A DNA stretch of 64,000 nucleotides from assembly GCA_002803225.1 (NCBI GenBank), contig NXFV01000141.1, forward strand, positions 1 to 64,000, in the 5' to 3' direction. Source of the DNA: Gamarada debralockiae. Taxonomy: Eukaryota; Ascomycota; Leotiomycetes; Helotiales; Hyphodiscaceae. Both the position numbers and the translations under genes were made by a program. Below are positions 11,556 through 23,364 of this stretch, piece by piece. The notes under the pieces are model-generated. The model searched no databases and was not told where the DNA came from. It saw nothing but the letters and a program-made list of their open reading frames with translations. Numbering within the stretch: position 1 is the first letter of the stretch; each line of letters starts with the position of its first letter.

Positions 11556-13884
11556 TTAAACAATCGTAACTACAGTCCGCTCAAGCCCTTCAAAAGGATC
11601 AGGTCCTAGAAGATTCGGATTCTCTTCATCTCCCCCTAACTTGGGCTGCTCCCAAAGATAGTTCTCCAAATGTACCTTCCGGCTTAGTCTTGACAACAAC
11701 GTGGCCTTCTGAGTTTTTACAACTCCATCAATTATCCCAACTCTCTTATATTTGTTCTGGGCCACTGCTTCCAAAATGAGTCCAAAGCGAATGTCCATGT
11801 ATATAGGACTTGGGCTTGCGGGATCGGGAAGTCGGGCTAGGAGCACGGCTAAGAGCTTCCTTTGAGAGACCTTACTATCTGCAATATCGAATCCTGCGTC
11901 TAGAAATATCGTTTCGGTCTTGCCATTGTGCGTGATCTCGGTTTCTATTACCTTGTCGCACGCAGAGGAGCGGAAGGGGTCCATGACGTATTCTGGGGGA
12001 GAGTAAGAGATCTCGCTCCAATTTCTGACTGATATGATGGGCAAAATGGGCCCTTGCAGTTTAATCCAACCATCTTTGATGCCCCCAAAAGAGTCTTCTC
12101 CTGAAGGCTCCAGTGACGAGTCCACGTAGGTGGCGAGTAGCTCAAAATCCGCCATCATGGACTTCCAGTTGCATCGATCGTAGAAGTTATAGACTGGGAA
12201 GTTTATGGACCCATCCACATACGCCCATGACCAAGATGGTGCGCGGTACGCTGCTGGGCTAGTAAGAGCTTGCAACCCACCAGCTCTGCACCAGAGTAAT
12301 CCTTCAATCAAGCCTTTCTGCCAAATGCCAGCAAAGTACTTGTCACTTGTCGCTCCATACAATGCTCTGGCCAAACCACCCAAGGCAGGAAGTCGGTCAG
12401 ACCCCTTCGTGATGCGCCGTCGAGCATACTCCTTCACCGTCTCATACCAGTCAAAATAATTGATGTCAGTTGTCTTTCCCGGGCTGCGTCCACTGATCCC
12501 AGTTATTGACAGGTCAATCGCGGCCGTCTTCTTAATCTGCTCGAAATGATCACCATCCCGAGCCACACAATCTCCATCTTCTGAAGCAAGCATCTCTGAA
12601 CATTCCCAGTACATTTGCTCTCTGCCAACAAGAAGCATTCGACGAGGCAGGTACCGTTCTTGTAGACACCATGCCCTGGTGCTGAGAGGCTCGACCGGGA
12701 CCGGATCCAGGGTGGTTCTCAATCTTTTAGGATATGGTGGCAAGAGTTTTACATGGATCTGGCCGAGAAATATAGTCGGGGTTTCTCTTGCGCACAGAAA
12801 GCCCTCTGAGTCTGCCGTGGCATTTGATGCACCGATCACAATATGCGCGTGTCTATATATCATCGTCATCTTGGCTGACTCTACCTGCCAATCGTTGAGA
12901 TTATCCTGAATGATGCAGAGAGAGTCGATCCATATGTACTGTATGCCAAGTCCTCTGGTTACGGCTATTGCATCTTGGAATGTCTGTGGCATTTCTTCTA
13001 TCCTGATCCCTTGTTTTCGACCTTCAAGGGTTTCCATTGTCGTGGTAAAAGGTTGACTTAGTCCCCAGCAGTGACTGAGAGCCGCGTATGGTGCAGACAG
13101 AGGAGCTGACTCGTCTTGCTCGCGAAGATAGACAAGGGCTGTCTGCGAGGTTCCAATATCCAGAGCCCGAGTTGGTAGGGGTGCGCTTCTATTATGATCC
13201 CTTTGGCAGCTTCGATGCTCATTTGTACAGACCAAAAGCCAGAACCTAAGCTGATCGAAAACCTCCTCAGAAAATGGATCCGACTCAATCGTTCGATCAA
13301 TCTCAACCCTTCCTCCCGTTGTCCGACCTACAGGAACTTAATGATGCTTAAAACATGACAACGAGTTACTTACCTGATTTACAAGAGATGCGCAACTCGG
13401 CTTCAATGTATCCATACCCATCCCAAGACGAAGTGACCTGACCACCCCCATCGCATGTGACTCGAACTATTGCATGCAATCTCGACTTCTCTTCGTTACT
13501 CGAGCGAGAAGTTCTTGTATTCTTCCACTCAAACTCACTGAGTGGCCAAGCCACAACTTCCAGACCGATCTTTGAATACCAAGAAATTGTCACGATATCA
13601 TCATCAAGATCCTTGGGAGGCTTAGGCCAGTCACCTGAATGCCTCGTGTCTTCTACAAGTTGTCGACGAGCCTCTTGTAGACCCTGGAGCACTAATTTAC
13701 AAAGGACGCAGGATGCTGAAGAGTTGTCCAGTGCTGAAAGGTCAGTGTGCCATGGTCGTGAGCGAGATTTTTCTTGGGATTCAGATTCGGATGAAGGAGC
13801 GGTCAAGAAGGTGGTTGCTAGCTCTTGGAGTGTTTCTTCGACTTGAATTGCACTGCAGATGCCACAGAGCTGGGTTGACGACAT
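11556..13884 (-). CDS. HET-domain protein (heterokaryon incompatibility)
   Basis: Two exons, 13884-13374 and 13327-11556, about 760 residues; the donor GTAAGT and acceptor CTGTAG join in phase 1. The HET domain starts near YAALSHCWGLSQPFTTT and runs through LGIQYIWIDSLCIIQDNLNDWQ, MYRHAHIVIGASNATAD and TRAWCLQERYLPRRMLLVG, all family hallmarks. The N-terminal ~170 residues carry a CGIC ... CVLCKLV Cys pair arrangement typical of the leader region of many HET proteins. Family members trigger growth arrest or cell death when incompatible hyphae fuse. The C-terminal ~250 residues vary between family members and here show no known domain. Confidence 0.9.
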
Positions 13885-14540
13885 TTGGATTTCGGGGCCT
13901 AGACTCTCCAGATTTTAATTGAGCACCTGGAATTTAAATCGACCGAACGGTCAACGGACACACAGGGCATCTCTTACTTTTGGCTCACATAAGCAAGGTG
14001 CCAGCTAACGCAGCAACTAGAAACGCAATGCATTCATTGGCTGAACGAACGCAAGACTTGCAACTTGAGCATGGTAGTTCATCATAACGACATCTCAACC
14101 ACTCTTAGCAGTCCAAAATCAATCAATAGGAAAATATAGTTCTGAAAAGCCGTCAAACAAATGCCTGCTTACGTACCCCACGCACTCCACGATATTACGT
14201 AACTCTTCTTTTAATAAAAAGCGATCGGAGGAAATATGTCTTGCTGGAAATCTATATTATATTGGTGTTAACCTCTAAAGTTAACCTGTAAATCTGCTCT
14301 AATCACTGTCCTAGGAATCGTCGGGCCTTTGTGGCCCTGATATCACGTGAGGAACACTAAAACTTTCCGTCTGTAAACTAACCTCCTATATTTAATACAT
14401 CAATGTCATGGCCAAGTCTTGTTGGCTCGAGCCAGCAAGACCCCAAGCGAGATTGTATTTATTTCCTGTGACAGAGCTTCTCTCTTCTTCTTCCTTCCCT
14501 TTCTCTCTAGCTTTAGATTCTTAATTGAAACGCGCGTTTA
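13885..14540. other. Intergenic, AT-rich
   Basis: Promoter side of the HET gene. A TCACGTGA motif lies at 14343-14350. No gene supported. Confidence 0.4.
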
Positions 14541-14630
14541 CGCTATTCCTTTAGGCCTTATTTGTATTTGCGCTATTCCTTTGGGTCTTATTTGTGCTTA
14601 TGCTATTCCTACGGGTCTTATCTGCATATA
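14541..14630 (+). repeat. Three tandem 30-bp units
   Basis: Exactly three consecutive 30-bp units (14541-14570, 14571-14600, 14601-14630) begin with YGCTATTCCT and contain GGSCTTATYTG-like cores, diverging mainly by transitions. They lie about 100 bp upstream of the kinase-like gene, in its leader or promoter. Confidence 0.8.
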
Positions 14631-14728
14631 AGCCAAGTCATCGACCTATGTCCTACTAAGTGTCCTGAGGTAAGCCAGGCCAGTACTTTGCTTATATAGA
14701 TATTAATAAGTGAATAGCAACCATCCAA

Positions 14729-15454
14729 ATGTTGCCCTATATCACTTCGGCAGACACCCTAATTTTATGTGAGCCTCGGCCATTTGCAGTCTCATCAAAT
14801 GCCCAGATTTACAACTATCGGGATGGCCACAAGGTGTATAAGCTCCATGGCACTCAGCGCGAGATTGATATGATGCTTGCTGCGGGGGACTGCTCAGTTC
14901 GCCCTTGTGAGAGGGTTATTTTCCCTTATCCTGATGGCACCTCAACCCTTGATGGCTTTACAATGCCACGCGAGACACCGCTTAGTAACGTGGCGACCGA
15001 CCCCGACCGGCGCTTGACCTTGATGCACGGGATGATCTCGTGCGTGCTTGCTCTCCATGCTCGAGGGATGGTCCATGGCGATATTAAGCTCGCCAATATG
15101 CTCCTTTGCTCGGATGACAAGGTCCGGCTCTGTGATTTCGCCGAGGCGAGACTACTGAATGAAGACCCGGCGGACTGGGACGGGATGACCACGACCAACT
15201 ACGTCTCCCCACATCGATGCCAGGCGTGGCCTGACGCGAGAGATTCTCCACCCGTAGTCGAAGATGATCTGTATGCCCTTGGTCTTAGTATTTGGGAATT
15301 ATACACGGGGAGGACGCCTTTTGATGATGGTTACGCGGATGATGTTCGTGAGATGATTAAGGCCGGGTAGACAGTAGACGTGGCAGAAGTCGATAACGCG
15401 GCGGCAAGGGGAGTGATCTACGAATATCTGAGACGTGGTGGGGCCAGGGTTTAA
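14729..15454 (+). pseudogene. Protein kinase-like gene with internal TAG
   Basis: The open frame 14729-15370 encodes 213 residues with a kinase C-lobe: HGDIKLANMLL (HRD-type catalytic loop with Gly for Arg), LCDFAEAR (DFG replaced by DFA), a TNYVSPHR activation-loop end and LYALGLSIWELYTGRTPF. A TAG at 15368-15370 stops it, yet the same frame continues with TVDVAEVDNAAARGVIYEYL and RRGGARV to a TAA at 15452-15454. That tail looks like the natural C-terminus of this fungal kinase-like family, so the TAG is probably a C-to-T change of a CAG codon. The N-lobe is short, with a likely Lys in VYKL and Glu in REID. A truncated but functional protein is possible. Confidence 0.65.
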
Positions 15455-17086
15455 AGAATCGGCGCGAGGGCAGCTGTAGGAATTGATTGGCAAAGCAACT
15501 ACTTCGATCAATGATCATAGTCTTTACCCTTGCTTCACTGGGAATTTGACGTGCGCTTGCTTGGCCGCTAACGGTAGTCGCCGGTCACCGCGGTGGGCCA
15601 AACCTTGCGTTGGCGTTTTTCTAAAGCACTTATATATTACAACGATTGGCTATCCTCGAGGCCCGTTGCAAGGCCGAGCTTTGTTGGGCTCTCGGATAAA
15701 CGCCTCGCTGTGGTAAGGGGTTTGATCAGCCCAAGCTAAGCTCTATGTTCATGTTTTGGCACATACCTGGCTCTGATATCGTCAGCCGCGGCTTTATGTT
15801 GGTGTTTCCTATAGCCGCTCATTACGAATGAGAAGGATGTGACAGCTTCATGACAATAGCAGGTCGCTAGACTATTCTCGCCAATGGGAAACAGAAGGGT
15901 GAGAGCTACTGCCTGTTGGAGGTGAAATTTAGGAAGGGTGTCATATTTGGTCTAAGGATGTATAGGAAGAAGGGCGACGTGTTTTATGTCTACGATAGAA
16001 ACAAGACATTCCTGCTTAAGGGTAAGATCTTGACTGCTGTGAAAGGATCGTTGGTGTATATCACCATTGGAACGGTGTAGAGCGCATGGGTAGACTCCGA
16101 CGAAGCACATTCTTGAATCTTCATACGAAGAGTGGATTTGAGGAACTGGTTGAGCTTTGTGATGTCAAAGTACCCGCTGGCTGAAGCGATTCTAGTATCG
16201 GACGGAAAGTTGGAAAGCAAGAGTGTGGACGGCGGGGCACGTTCTTGATTGCTTGAGAAGATTGGCTGCAGGAACTGACGACTCTGCACAAAGTTCTGGA
16301 TTCTATGTAACAATTTCTCAATTAAATTTTCCATGCGACCTCATGAGGTAGGAGCTTGCAAAGACGTCATGACTTCGAATCCATAAAATACACACTATAC
16401 AATTTGCAAGCAGTCCAGATTTGCTCACCTGAAAAACCTAGAACTGTGGACAGTCTTCTTATCATCCTCATCGGCGTTAAAAGCGACTTACTGATGGGAC
16501 CATGAAAGCAAGGTCTCAGATGGGGTAAACTTTTTAAGGAATGCTGTAAAGATTGTTTGTCAACAAAGGTCAGGATCGGCTCGCCAGGATGCTAACCCTC
16601 GCTACCAGCGGAGACTGACAACAATAATCCATTGACATTGACATCGAGAATGACGACAATATATCAAAGAGAGAGGGAATTGGCGGCAGTACTTCGCCCG
16701 GACTGTAGCATTCGCTAATAGCTGCAGGAATTTCCGACAGTGTCGTGGTTTGTTTGTCGCTGTCGGTTAGTTAGGTTCGACGGGGTTTTCCATTGTCAGA
16801 ATCAGAACCAGAAGATTTATTTATATCAGACTTGATGAGCCTTGCTCAAGACTCTGTGAATATTGCAGCAGACTTAAATTCACCTATTGCACAAGTCCCC
16901 AATTGCCGTTGTTCAAATCATCTTGGAGTCTGGAACATTGCGCAGTTCACTTGCCCCGCCGCTCAAATAAAAATCGTATATTCAGTTATGCGTTCTATAC
17001 CCATCCTGTGCAATAAGCCCGGATCCCAGCCATGCATCCAATCATCCATAACAGCCTACATATCATACACACCTCCTTCCAAACTA
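15455..17086. other. Intergenic, no supported gene
   Basis: Short frames on both strands (for example minus strand 16334-15990) show no motif. On the plus strand around 15890-16080 a Lys-rich stretch (RKGVIFGLRMYRKKGD) could be a gene fragment, but nothing identifies it. Confidence 0.35.
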
Positions 17087-17676
17087 TCAGTAATACAACT
17101 CTCTAATAACTTCAACTATAACCCCATGATCCTCATCCTGCTTCAGTCCACTCACAACAACCACAGCCACAACCCCCTCAACGCCCGTAACTCTAATCGG
17201 GACTCCACCCCCATGAATCGCATACTCGCCCGCACTATTTCCCAACCCATATTTCTCCCTAAAAGCCACCTCGTCCCCACCAAATTTGCAATGCATATAC
17301 CACGTACTACATCCCCATCTCAGCACTGTTTTGCGTTTCCGTGCAACCCAGGAATCGTTGTCGGGCATGACGCCGGAGTGCGTGCAGGTGTGGAAGAGAG
17401 TCTGGTTTTGGTTTGCGAGAGAGATGTTTATTACGACGGGCGTGGAGATGGGGAGGAGGCGGGTGCGCAGGGCGGAGCCTAGCAGCCAGGCGTCTTCGGT
17501 TGTGAAGTGCTCGAATACTAAGGAGGAGTCGATGCGGGATATGGATTCGAGCTTGCCAATAGTCAGCATTGGCCAAGATGGGGGCGGAGAGGAAGCTTGG
17601 GAAGAGGAATGCAACTTACGTCTCGAGGCGGAGGCTGGATCGGCCTCGGACTATCCGTCGTCCTCCTATCACTCAT
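17087..17676 (-). CDS. UPF0303 / DUF336 (GlcG-HbpS-like) family protein, similar to yeast YBR137W
   Basis: Exon 1 is 17676-17620 (19 codons, MSDRRTTDSP...) and exon 2 is 17551-17087, about 173 residues. Hallmarks: LVFEHFTTEDAWLLGSALR, PVVINISLANQNQTLFHTC, SGVMPDNDSWVARKRKTVLR, FREKYGLGNSAGEYAIHGGG, VPIRVTGVEGVVAVVVVSGL and KQDEDHGVIVEVIREL. This is essentially the full family domain. Members form compact alpha/beta oligomers; some bind haem, and the yeast protein has been linked to the Get/ubiquilin-related quality-control network. The exact role here is unknown. The intron has a GTAAGT donor and a CTGAC branch site. Confidence 0.9.
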
Positions 17677-17974
17677 CTTTCCAGTCCGGTCCCTCTTTTC
17701 CTTCTTGTAAACGTCCAATAATCTCGTTCCTCCTCAATAACCCCAAGTTCCCTATCCTGCAGGAACCTAACTTTACCCAAACTTGGTCGCCTTTGCTTTC
17801 CTTCCCAAGCTTTTTTCCCTATAACCAATCTTCTCCCTATACCCAGCTTTCTCCTTGTAGCCCTTCTCGGTATAAATCTGGGGGCCCCAATCAATAATCC
17901 CTTCTCACTCCTCGGCAAGTTATGAACCGCAGTACTCGTAGCCTTCGCAATATTCTTTCCCTTGTCCCTTCCAA

Positions 17975-18472
17975 TCACACCTGCTCCGTTTGAATCTCAA
18001 CCGGAATGGTTTTCTCCCACGAAAACTCGCCCTGTTCCTCTACCTCCGGCCAATTCGGTGTGTTCTTCCTAGTCCCAGCCTCACTTCCCAATATCTCCAA
18101 AATCACAGAGAGTTGATCTTCCCTCGCCCTCACGAAATCTGCGCTCTTTTTCCGTCTTTCAGCTTCGCCTTTCTCTTGCAGTCTCCTCTTCTTGAAAATT
18201 TATATCACTTGCTATGCCTTGAAGTCGAATGCCGTCAATTGCAGGTTTAATTATTGTAATGTTTTGCGGCAGTTTGTTGGGAGATGAGGTTGGGCTCGAT
18301 TGTTTTGAGTGGGGGGGTTTGGAGGGGAAGGTGTCAGACTTGGCTTGCGATTCGAGGTTTAGGACGGCTTCTCGGAGCTTCGCTGTGCGCGGACGCAGGG
18401 GCTTGCAATCTTACGTCGTTGCTGTAGCGGTCGTTGAACAAAGGCCGCAGAATTTCGAATTCGACATCTCAT
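17975..18472 (-). CDS. Small hypothetical protein, possible mitochondrial presequence
   Basis: Proposed exons 18472-18415, 18382-18209 and 18162-17975 give 139 residues with consistent phases. The N-terminus MRCRIRNSAAFVQRPLQQR is Arg-rich, lacks acidic residues and resembles a mitochondrial targeting peptide. Then come KLREAVLNLESQAKSD and, in the last exon, a charged helix ERRKKSADFVRAREDQLSVI followed by TPNWPEVEEQGEFSWEKTI. The second intron (46 bp, GTGATA donor) is weak. It is placed because the frame otherwise stops and only this join reaches the good downstream frame. Not recognised. Confidence 0.4.
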
Positions 18473-19163
18473 TGTCCCAAATCCATCATCCCCTCTACTT
18501 TTATCCCAAGAATGGTTGTATACGCAAGAGAGACATACGGGGTGGGAGTTTTCACGACGCCGTTGAGATAAGGAGGAATTATATTATGGGCGAGAGGAAT
18601 ATTACAGTGGGGTGGTCTATGAGGAATCCATCATCCTGTTTTAATACAACGACCACATAATATGATTTGCTTTTTATTCACGTTCTCCTCTCTCTTTTTC
18701 GCCTTCTGTCCCGCGATTAAGCCTTTGCTGTTCTCCGCTGCCCAGGAGGCCGAAGGCGTTTTCTGTCATTGTGCGAGGCGTTGCTAAGATGGAATTTGGG
18801 TCTAGTTGGTGATCATGCATTTGGAAACCGAGTGTGTGGGTATGGTCCTTGTAAGTTTTGGTTTCTTGGGACATCTGGAAGGTCAGTGAGGGCCAGGAGT
18901 TGACGTTTTGAAGGGAAGTTGGCAGGATGATGCTGGAGGGGATGACGGATCCGCCAGATGGAGAACACTGAATAACTGAATAATTCAGCTGGGTTAGAGT
19001 TTTCCTCTTAATAGAAGTTAATAGGATACAGGTTATTGCACTCGTGTTATGCTTGGAAAACTATATTCGATGCGAGCTATAGTTGAGTAGTGATAATCCC
19101 CAAATGGAGCCCGATCTATAGTCCTCAAAAAGGGGTAAAACCGTAGCTTTTGAAATTTCCCCT
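18473..19163. other. Intergenic
   Basis: AT-rich towards 18950-19150. No gene or RNA seen. Confidence 0.4.
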
Positions 19164-20639
19164 TCAATTATACCAAATATCAAGCAACACTCCCTTCTCG
19201 TTGCACAACTCATCAAGCTTCTTTACCACCTTGCCTTTTGCTCCAAACCGCAATTGTTGGCTCCATGCTCGTTCTACCCACGCCCTTCCCTCAACATAGT
19301 GACCCCGGATGTGCACGAATTCAATTATTAGACTCTTCAGATTGGGTACCACCACCTGCTTCATCTCGATCAGTCTAGTGACCTGCTCGAAGATGGTGAC
19401 ACCGCAATTCTTCAACTTGAGATGCTCCAAGGACGGTGGCAGGCAAGAGTCCAGTGACTGGGATTCGGCTGAGTGTTGTGCTGACGCTTTGTACCATCGC
19501 GAACCTTCCATCTTCTGTGGTCCGAGAAGAAGTTGAGCCGTAATGGAGAGGGTGCCTAATTTCTTGAATTCTTTTAGGGATTTGATGATGTCGAACTGCT
19601 CATATGTTATCATGTATCCAGGCTCAAGTGCGGTTCTATAAAGAATCAATTCCCTCAAGGTGCCTTTCAAGCTTGCCAGTGCGCCGTCGAATTGCTTTGG
19701 GTGGAAGGGGTATTCATGTCTCTCCTCATCATGCTCGTATTTCAAGACCTCGAGCTGGGGACATGAATTGAGGAGGTTCACGAGGGCTTTCGACGAGAAA
19801 TTGCACCGGTCCAACAGCAGGCGCTTGATATAGAACTTCGTTTCGGGAGACGGGGTTTTCCAGAACGTTTCGCGCATCATATCGCCGGAGAATGAACGTA
19901 GAGATGGCAGTGCTAGGAGATGGAAAGGGATAGCCATCAGCCCATCTTTGCAGACTCGCTTCTGATAGGAAATACTGAGGTTTCGCAGTTTGCCCTTAGC
20001 TTCAACTGTAAATGGGAAGCGGTGTGAGAGGAGGTTGCGGGTGTGACCAAGCCTTTGCCAACGCAAGTCTTGACAATTCTCGATTTGGAGGTCCTCGATA
20101 TTCGGTAGGAGAGAAATGGCAAAAGCAGCGACGGCGTCCCAAGACCCATCTTCTATGTCTTTCAACCATGACCCTGCCCTGTTGGATGACAAAGATACGA
20201 TGATTGCCTTGATCGTCTCAAGTTCTCTGTGATTGAAATGTGGTTGCTTAGGTGGCGAAAGAGCTGCGAGTGGATCCGCATCACTCGCATGTCGAGGTAT
20301 GACATCGCCCATGTGTTCAGCGTTTACATCTCTGAGCTGACCAGGCGGGGCCTCAAGGTCGTCTGGGCCTCTGTCAGTGAGATTGACGACTCGCACGTGA
20401 TCAGCGAGGCTGGGGCGGGCTAAAAGAGCCTTGATGAACTTTGGGAGCGTTTTGGATCCTGTCTGTATCAATTTCCGATTCAGGATCGGTTCACCCAGTC
20501 TGTACAGCCGGCACGAACAGCGTATGAAAGGCAGAAGGTCATTTCTCTGGATTCCATGATGTATGTATTCTGGCCTAGGTAAAGAGACCAGTTCCATAAT
20601 ATCTAGGAGGAGGTCGTCGGATAGGCTTTCGAGGCCCAT
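19164..20639 (-). CDS. F-box-like / leucine-rich repeat-like protein
   Basis: Single exon, 491 residues. The N-terminus MGLESLSDDLLLDIMELVSL, followed by SCRLYRLGEPIL, has the LP/LSDDLL spacing of a divergent F-box. From residue ~170 there are irregular leucine-rich segments: LLPNIEDLQIENCQDL, KLRNLSISYQ, YIKRLLLDRCNFSSKALVNLL, QLEVLKYEH, LEHLKLKNCGV, NLKSLIIEFVHI. This layout is usual for fungal F-box proteins that recruit substrates to SCF ubiquitin ligases, with the repeats binding the substrate. The substrate is unknown. Start chosen as the first Met of the frame. Confidence 0.75.
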   Translation of the reverse strand: MGLESLSDDLLLDIMELVSLPRPEYIHHGIQRNDLLPFIRCSCRLYRLGEPILNRKLIQTGSKTLPKFIKALLARPSLADHVRVVNLTDRGPDDLEAPPGQLRDVNAEHMGDVIPRHASDADPLAALSPPKQPHFNHRELETIKAIIVSLSSNRAGSWLKDIEDGSWDAVAAFAISLLPNIEDLQIENCQDLRWQRLGHTRNLLSHRFPFTVEAKGKLRNLSISYQKRVCKDGLMAIPFHLLALPSLRSFSGDMMRETFWKTPSPETKFYIKRLLLDRCNFSSKALVNLLNSCPQLEVLKYEHDEERHEYPFHPKQFDGALASLKGTLRELILYRTALEPGYMITYEQFDIIKSLKEFKKLGTLSITAQLLLGPQKMEGSRWYKASAQHSAESQSLDSCLPPSLEHLKLKNCGVTIFEQVTRLIEMKQVVVPNLKSLIIEFVHIRGHYVEGRAWVERAWSQQLRFGAKGKVVKKLDELCNEKGVLLDIWYN

Positions 20640-21738
20640 CGTGAGGATCTGGTCTCGCTCGTCGGAAATAACCCGTTGTGAATACGGTTCAGGCGCGTGG
20701 CATCAGGCAACCGTCGACCAGCCCTGAAGACCGCAAGGCTGATACTCGAGCCTTGGGCATGGGATGCTGTGACTGAACGAGTTGGCAGATGAATGACGCT
20801 GGAGACAGACCGAAGTATCGAGCTTTTTGGGACGAAGAGAGTTTGTGATCAAGGTTACGGAGCCTTATCTTTAATTGACATCTTCTATCATCGGTCTCAA
20901 CGATAATGACGGGTGTCAAGGATTATCGTCTAGGGTTATCAGATGACCATTCAGACGAGAAGACATTGGTTGAGGCTGATATGTGCCTTGCATCGCATCT
21001 GCAGTCGGTCAATCAACTATCTAACGAAAGCAGCTTGTTGAGAAAGCCTCGTCCATTTAGAGTACAGATTTTGTATCTTCATCTTGTCTTTTGATTGAAT
21101 GAGCTGAGTGAGAAAGCGGAAGGTTGACTGACCAATGATAATAGCCAAACAGAACCGCAGCCTTATCCATCACTCAACCGACGCTATTACTCAGGCAGTG
21201 GAGAAACTGCCAAGAGGTTGATGTGGACTTTGAGGATGGATGGGTTTTGAAATCTAGATGCTTGTCACGAATCACATCCTTGTCGAACTGGGCGAAGATC
21301 CGACAGAAAGAGCCGGAAAGAGGGCCTCCAGACTTGATTGGAATTCACTGGATTGTGGTGGGATCATATAGCAGATATTCATTGACAATCTGACAGATTT
21401 CTATGGAATAAAATAGGTAGAAGATTAAAATATAATTATTGTCGCATATATCTATTTTCAGTGGATCAAAGGCGGTGAGGCAGTTTCGGTTTAACGCATC
21501 CTTGTTCCTGCTCAAGACCCTCTCGAATTCGTGGCTGTCGTTCCCGATGTCAGTATCCACCCCAAAAGATGTAAACCTCCTTCCGTTCTTGAAAGAGACT
21601 ACAAGTCTCGAATCAGGACTATTTCTCTTCAGTCTGATCATGTACTGAACATCAAAGGTACGAACATCCCTTGTTCTCTTGCTTCCACCAGGCTCACAAC
21701 TTCTAGCAACGACCCCACCCCGAATGTATCCATTGAAA
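20640..21738. other. Intergenic between F-box gene and ALO1
   Basis: Divergent promoter region of about 1.1 kb. A minus-strand frame (21785-21345) overlaps the ALO1 start and shows no family; an AT-rich patch lies at 21400-21460. No gene called. Confidence 0.4.
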
Positions 21739-23364
21739 ATGGACCCCGCAATCACAGCAGAACTCTCCAAGTTCCACGACGACATCCCTTTCCGCGCAGT
21801 AACAAATCACACACAATCGACATGGGCACGAACCTTCCACTCCTCCCCCGAACTCTACATCCAACCCGAATCCATCGCCGAAGTCGAGAAGCTGGTGAAC
21901 TTAGCACGAAGATGTAGGAGACGTGTCACAACGGTCGGATGCGGGCATTCACCCTCAGATATGACCTGCACATCCAGCTGGCTTGTCAATCTGGACAACT
22001 TTAATAAAATCTTAGCGGTAGATAAGGAGAAGTGCGTGGTGGTTATGCAGAGTGGGATACGGTTGTATGCCATTGGGGCAGAGCTGGATAAATTTGGTCT
22101 TGCCATGCCGAACTTGGGCAGTATCGATCATCAGTCGATTGCCGGTGCTATCTCTACGGGTACGCATGGAAGTACGCTCCGACATGGCATACTGTCCAGC
22201 TCGATTCTCTCCCTCAAAATCACACTCTCGAATGGCAAGACGGAAACTTGCTCGCCAACTCAGAACCCAGATCTCTTTCGTGCAGCACTCATTTCCCTTG
22301 GTGCGCTGGGTATAATCACCGAAATCACTTTCCAAGCTGTGCCAGCCTTCACACTTACTTGGAAACAGACCGTGGATACTGATCTCTCTATGTTCAATGC
22401 TTGGAACAAGGAGCTGTGGACACAAACGGAATTCGTGCGGGTGTGGTGGTTCCCCTACACAAGAAGAGCAGTGGTTTGGACGGCAGAGAAGACAGACCTA
22501 GCACCACTTCCTCCCAATGGATCATACTATGATGGCTGGCTAGGTTATCAAATCTACCACAATCTCCTGTACCTCGCTCAATTTGTACCCAGGATCCTGC
22601 CTTGGGTAGAATGGTTCGTGTTTGGAATGCAATACGGATTTCCCAACGGCAGCACCACATCTGCCATCCAGCCTTCGAGACAAGCTCTGCTTATGAATTG
22701 TCTGTACTCGCAGTATGTCAATGAATGGGCAATCCCAATTTCCAAAGGCCCTGAAGCTCTCCGCCGCTTAAGCTCATGGCTCAACCACCTCCCTCCCTCA
22801 GACCCCGATTATGTTCCTCACAATGTCCCATTTTCTGCAGATGGCTTGTATGTTCACGCTCCAGTCGAAGTTCGAGTGACGGATACGAGCAAGAGCACGA
22901 CGCCTAGGCCGCATCTTGATCCGACCTGCACAGAAGAACCCACCTTGTACTTGAATGCTACGCTTTACAGACCCTACGATGCAGATCCACCTTGTAGAGA
23001 GCGGTACTACGAAGGCTTTGAATACCTGATGAAAGATCTTGGTGGGCGACCGCACTGGGCGAAGAATTTTGAGTGTACAGGCAAGGATATCGAGAGCATG
23101 TACGGTGAGCGACTAGAGGAGTGGAGGAAGGTTAGAAACGAGAACGATCCAGAAGGCATGTTTGTGGGTGAGTGGCACAGGAGGTTCATCATGGGTGATG
23201 GACCGAGGCTAGCACTTGAGGAAGTTGAGGTCGGCAGACGGAAGCTTTGGAAGGGGGGTATGAAAGTCACCGGTGTTGTTGAAGCGGATGGAAAAGAGGA
23301 AGAATCCCTGAGCAGTGAGGAAAGCTTTGATCATCTGCGAGCTTCGGAGGTTACTGTTAAATAG
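21739..23364 (+). CDS. ALO1: D-arabinono-1,4-lactone oxidase (ALO1)
   Basis: Single exon, about 541 residues from the Met at 21739 (MDPAITAEL); the frame is open for 20 more codons upstream, but those are atypical. The FAD-binding PCMH domain carries TTVGCGHSPSDM, where His70 is the residue that binds FAD covalently in this family, and GAISTGTHGSTLRHGILSSS. The C-terminal ALO domain has EFVRVWWFPYTRRAVVW and the end motif HWAKNFECTGKDIESMYGER. The enzyme oxidises D-arabinono-lactone to D-erythroascorbic acid, a fungal antioxidant, and is normally in the mitochondrial outer membrane; hydrophobic segments near IYHNLLYLAQFVPRILPWVE fit membrane contact. An acidic tail follows. Confidence 0.95.
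   Translation: MDPAITAELSKFHDDIPFRAVTNHTQSTWARTFHSSPELYIQPESIAEVEKLVNLARRCRRRVTTVGCGHSPSDMTCTSSWLVNLDNFNKILAVDKEKCVVVMQSGIRLYAIGAELDKFGLAMPNLGSIDHQSIAGAISTGTHGSTLRHGILSSSILSLKITLSNGKTETCSPTQNPDLFRAALISLGALGIITEITFQAVPAFTLTWKQTVDTDLSMFNAWNKELWTQTEFVRVWWFPYTRRAVVWTAEKTDLAPLPPNGSYYDGWLGYQIYHNLLYLAQFVPRILPWVEWFVFGMQYGFPNGSTTSAIQPSRQALLMNCLYSQYVNEWAIPISKGPEALRRLSSWLNHLPPSDPDYVPHNVPFSADGLYVHAPVEVRVTDTSKSTTPRPHLDPTCTEEPTLYLNATLYRPYDADPPCRERYYEGFEYLMKDLGGRPHWAKNFECTGKDIESMYGERLEEWRKVRNENDPEGMFVGEWHRRFIMGDGPRLALEEVEVGRRKLWKGGMKVTGVVEADGKEEESLSSEESFDHLRASEVTVK

Noticed and set aside
16793..17482. 229-codon plus-strand frame
   Set aside because: Antisense to the UPF0303 gene, which has a full conserved domain.
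17673..17978. 101-codon Arg/Lys-rich minus-strand frame
   Set aside because: Looks like a ribosomal protein at first sight, but the richness in Arg/Lys comes from a purine-rich strand; all three frames are similarly basic and it lies between two genes' ends.
21345..21785. 146-codon minus-strand frame over the ALO1 start
   Set aside because: Overlaps the ALO1 5' end antisense; no recognisable family.
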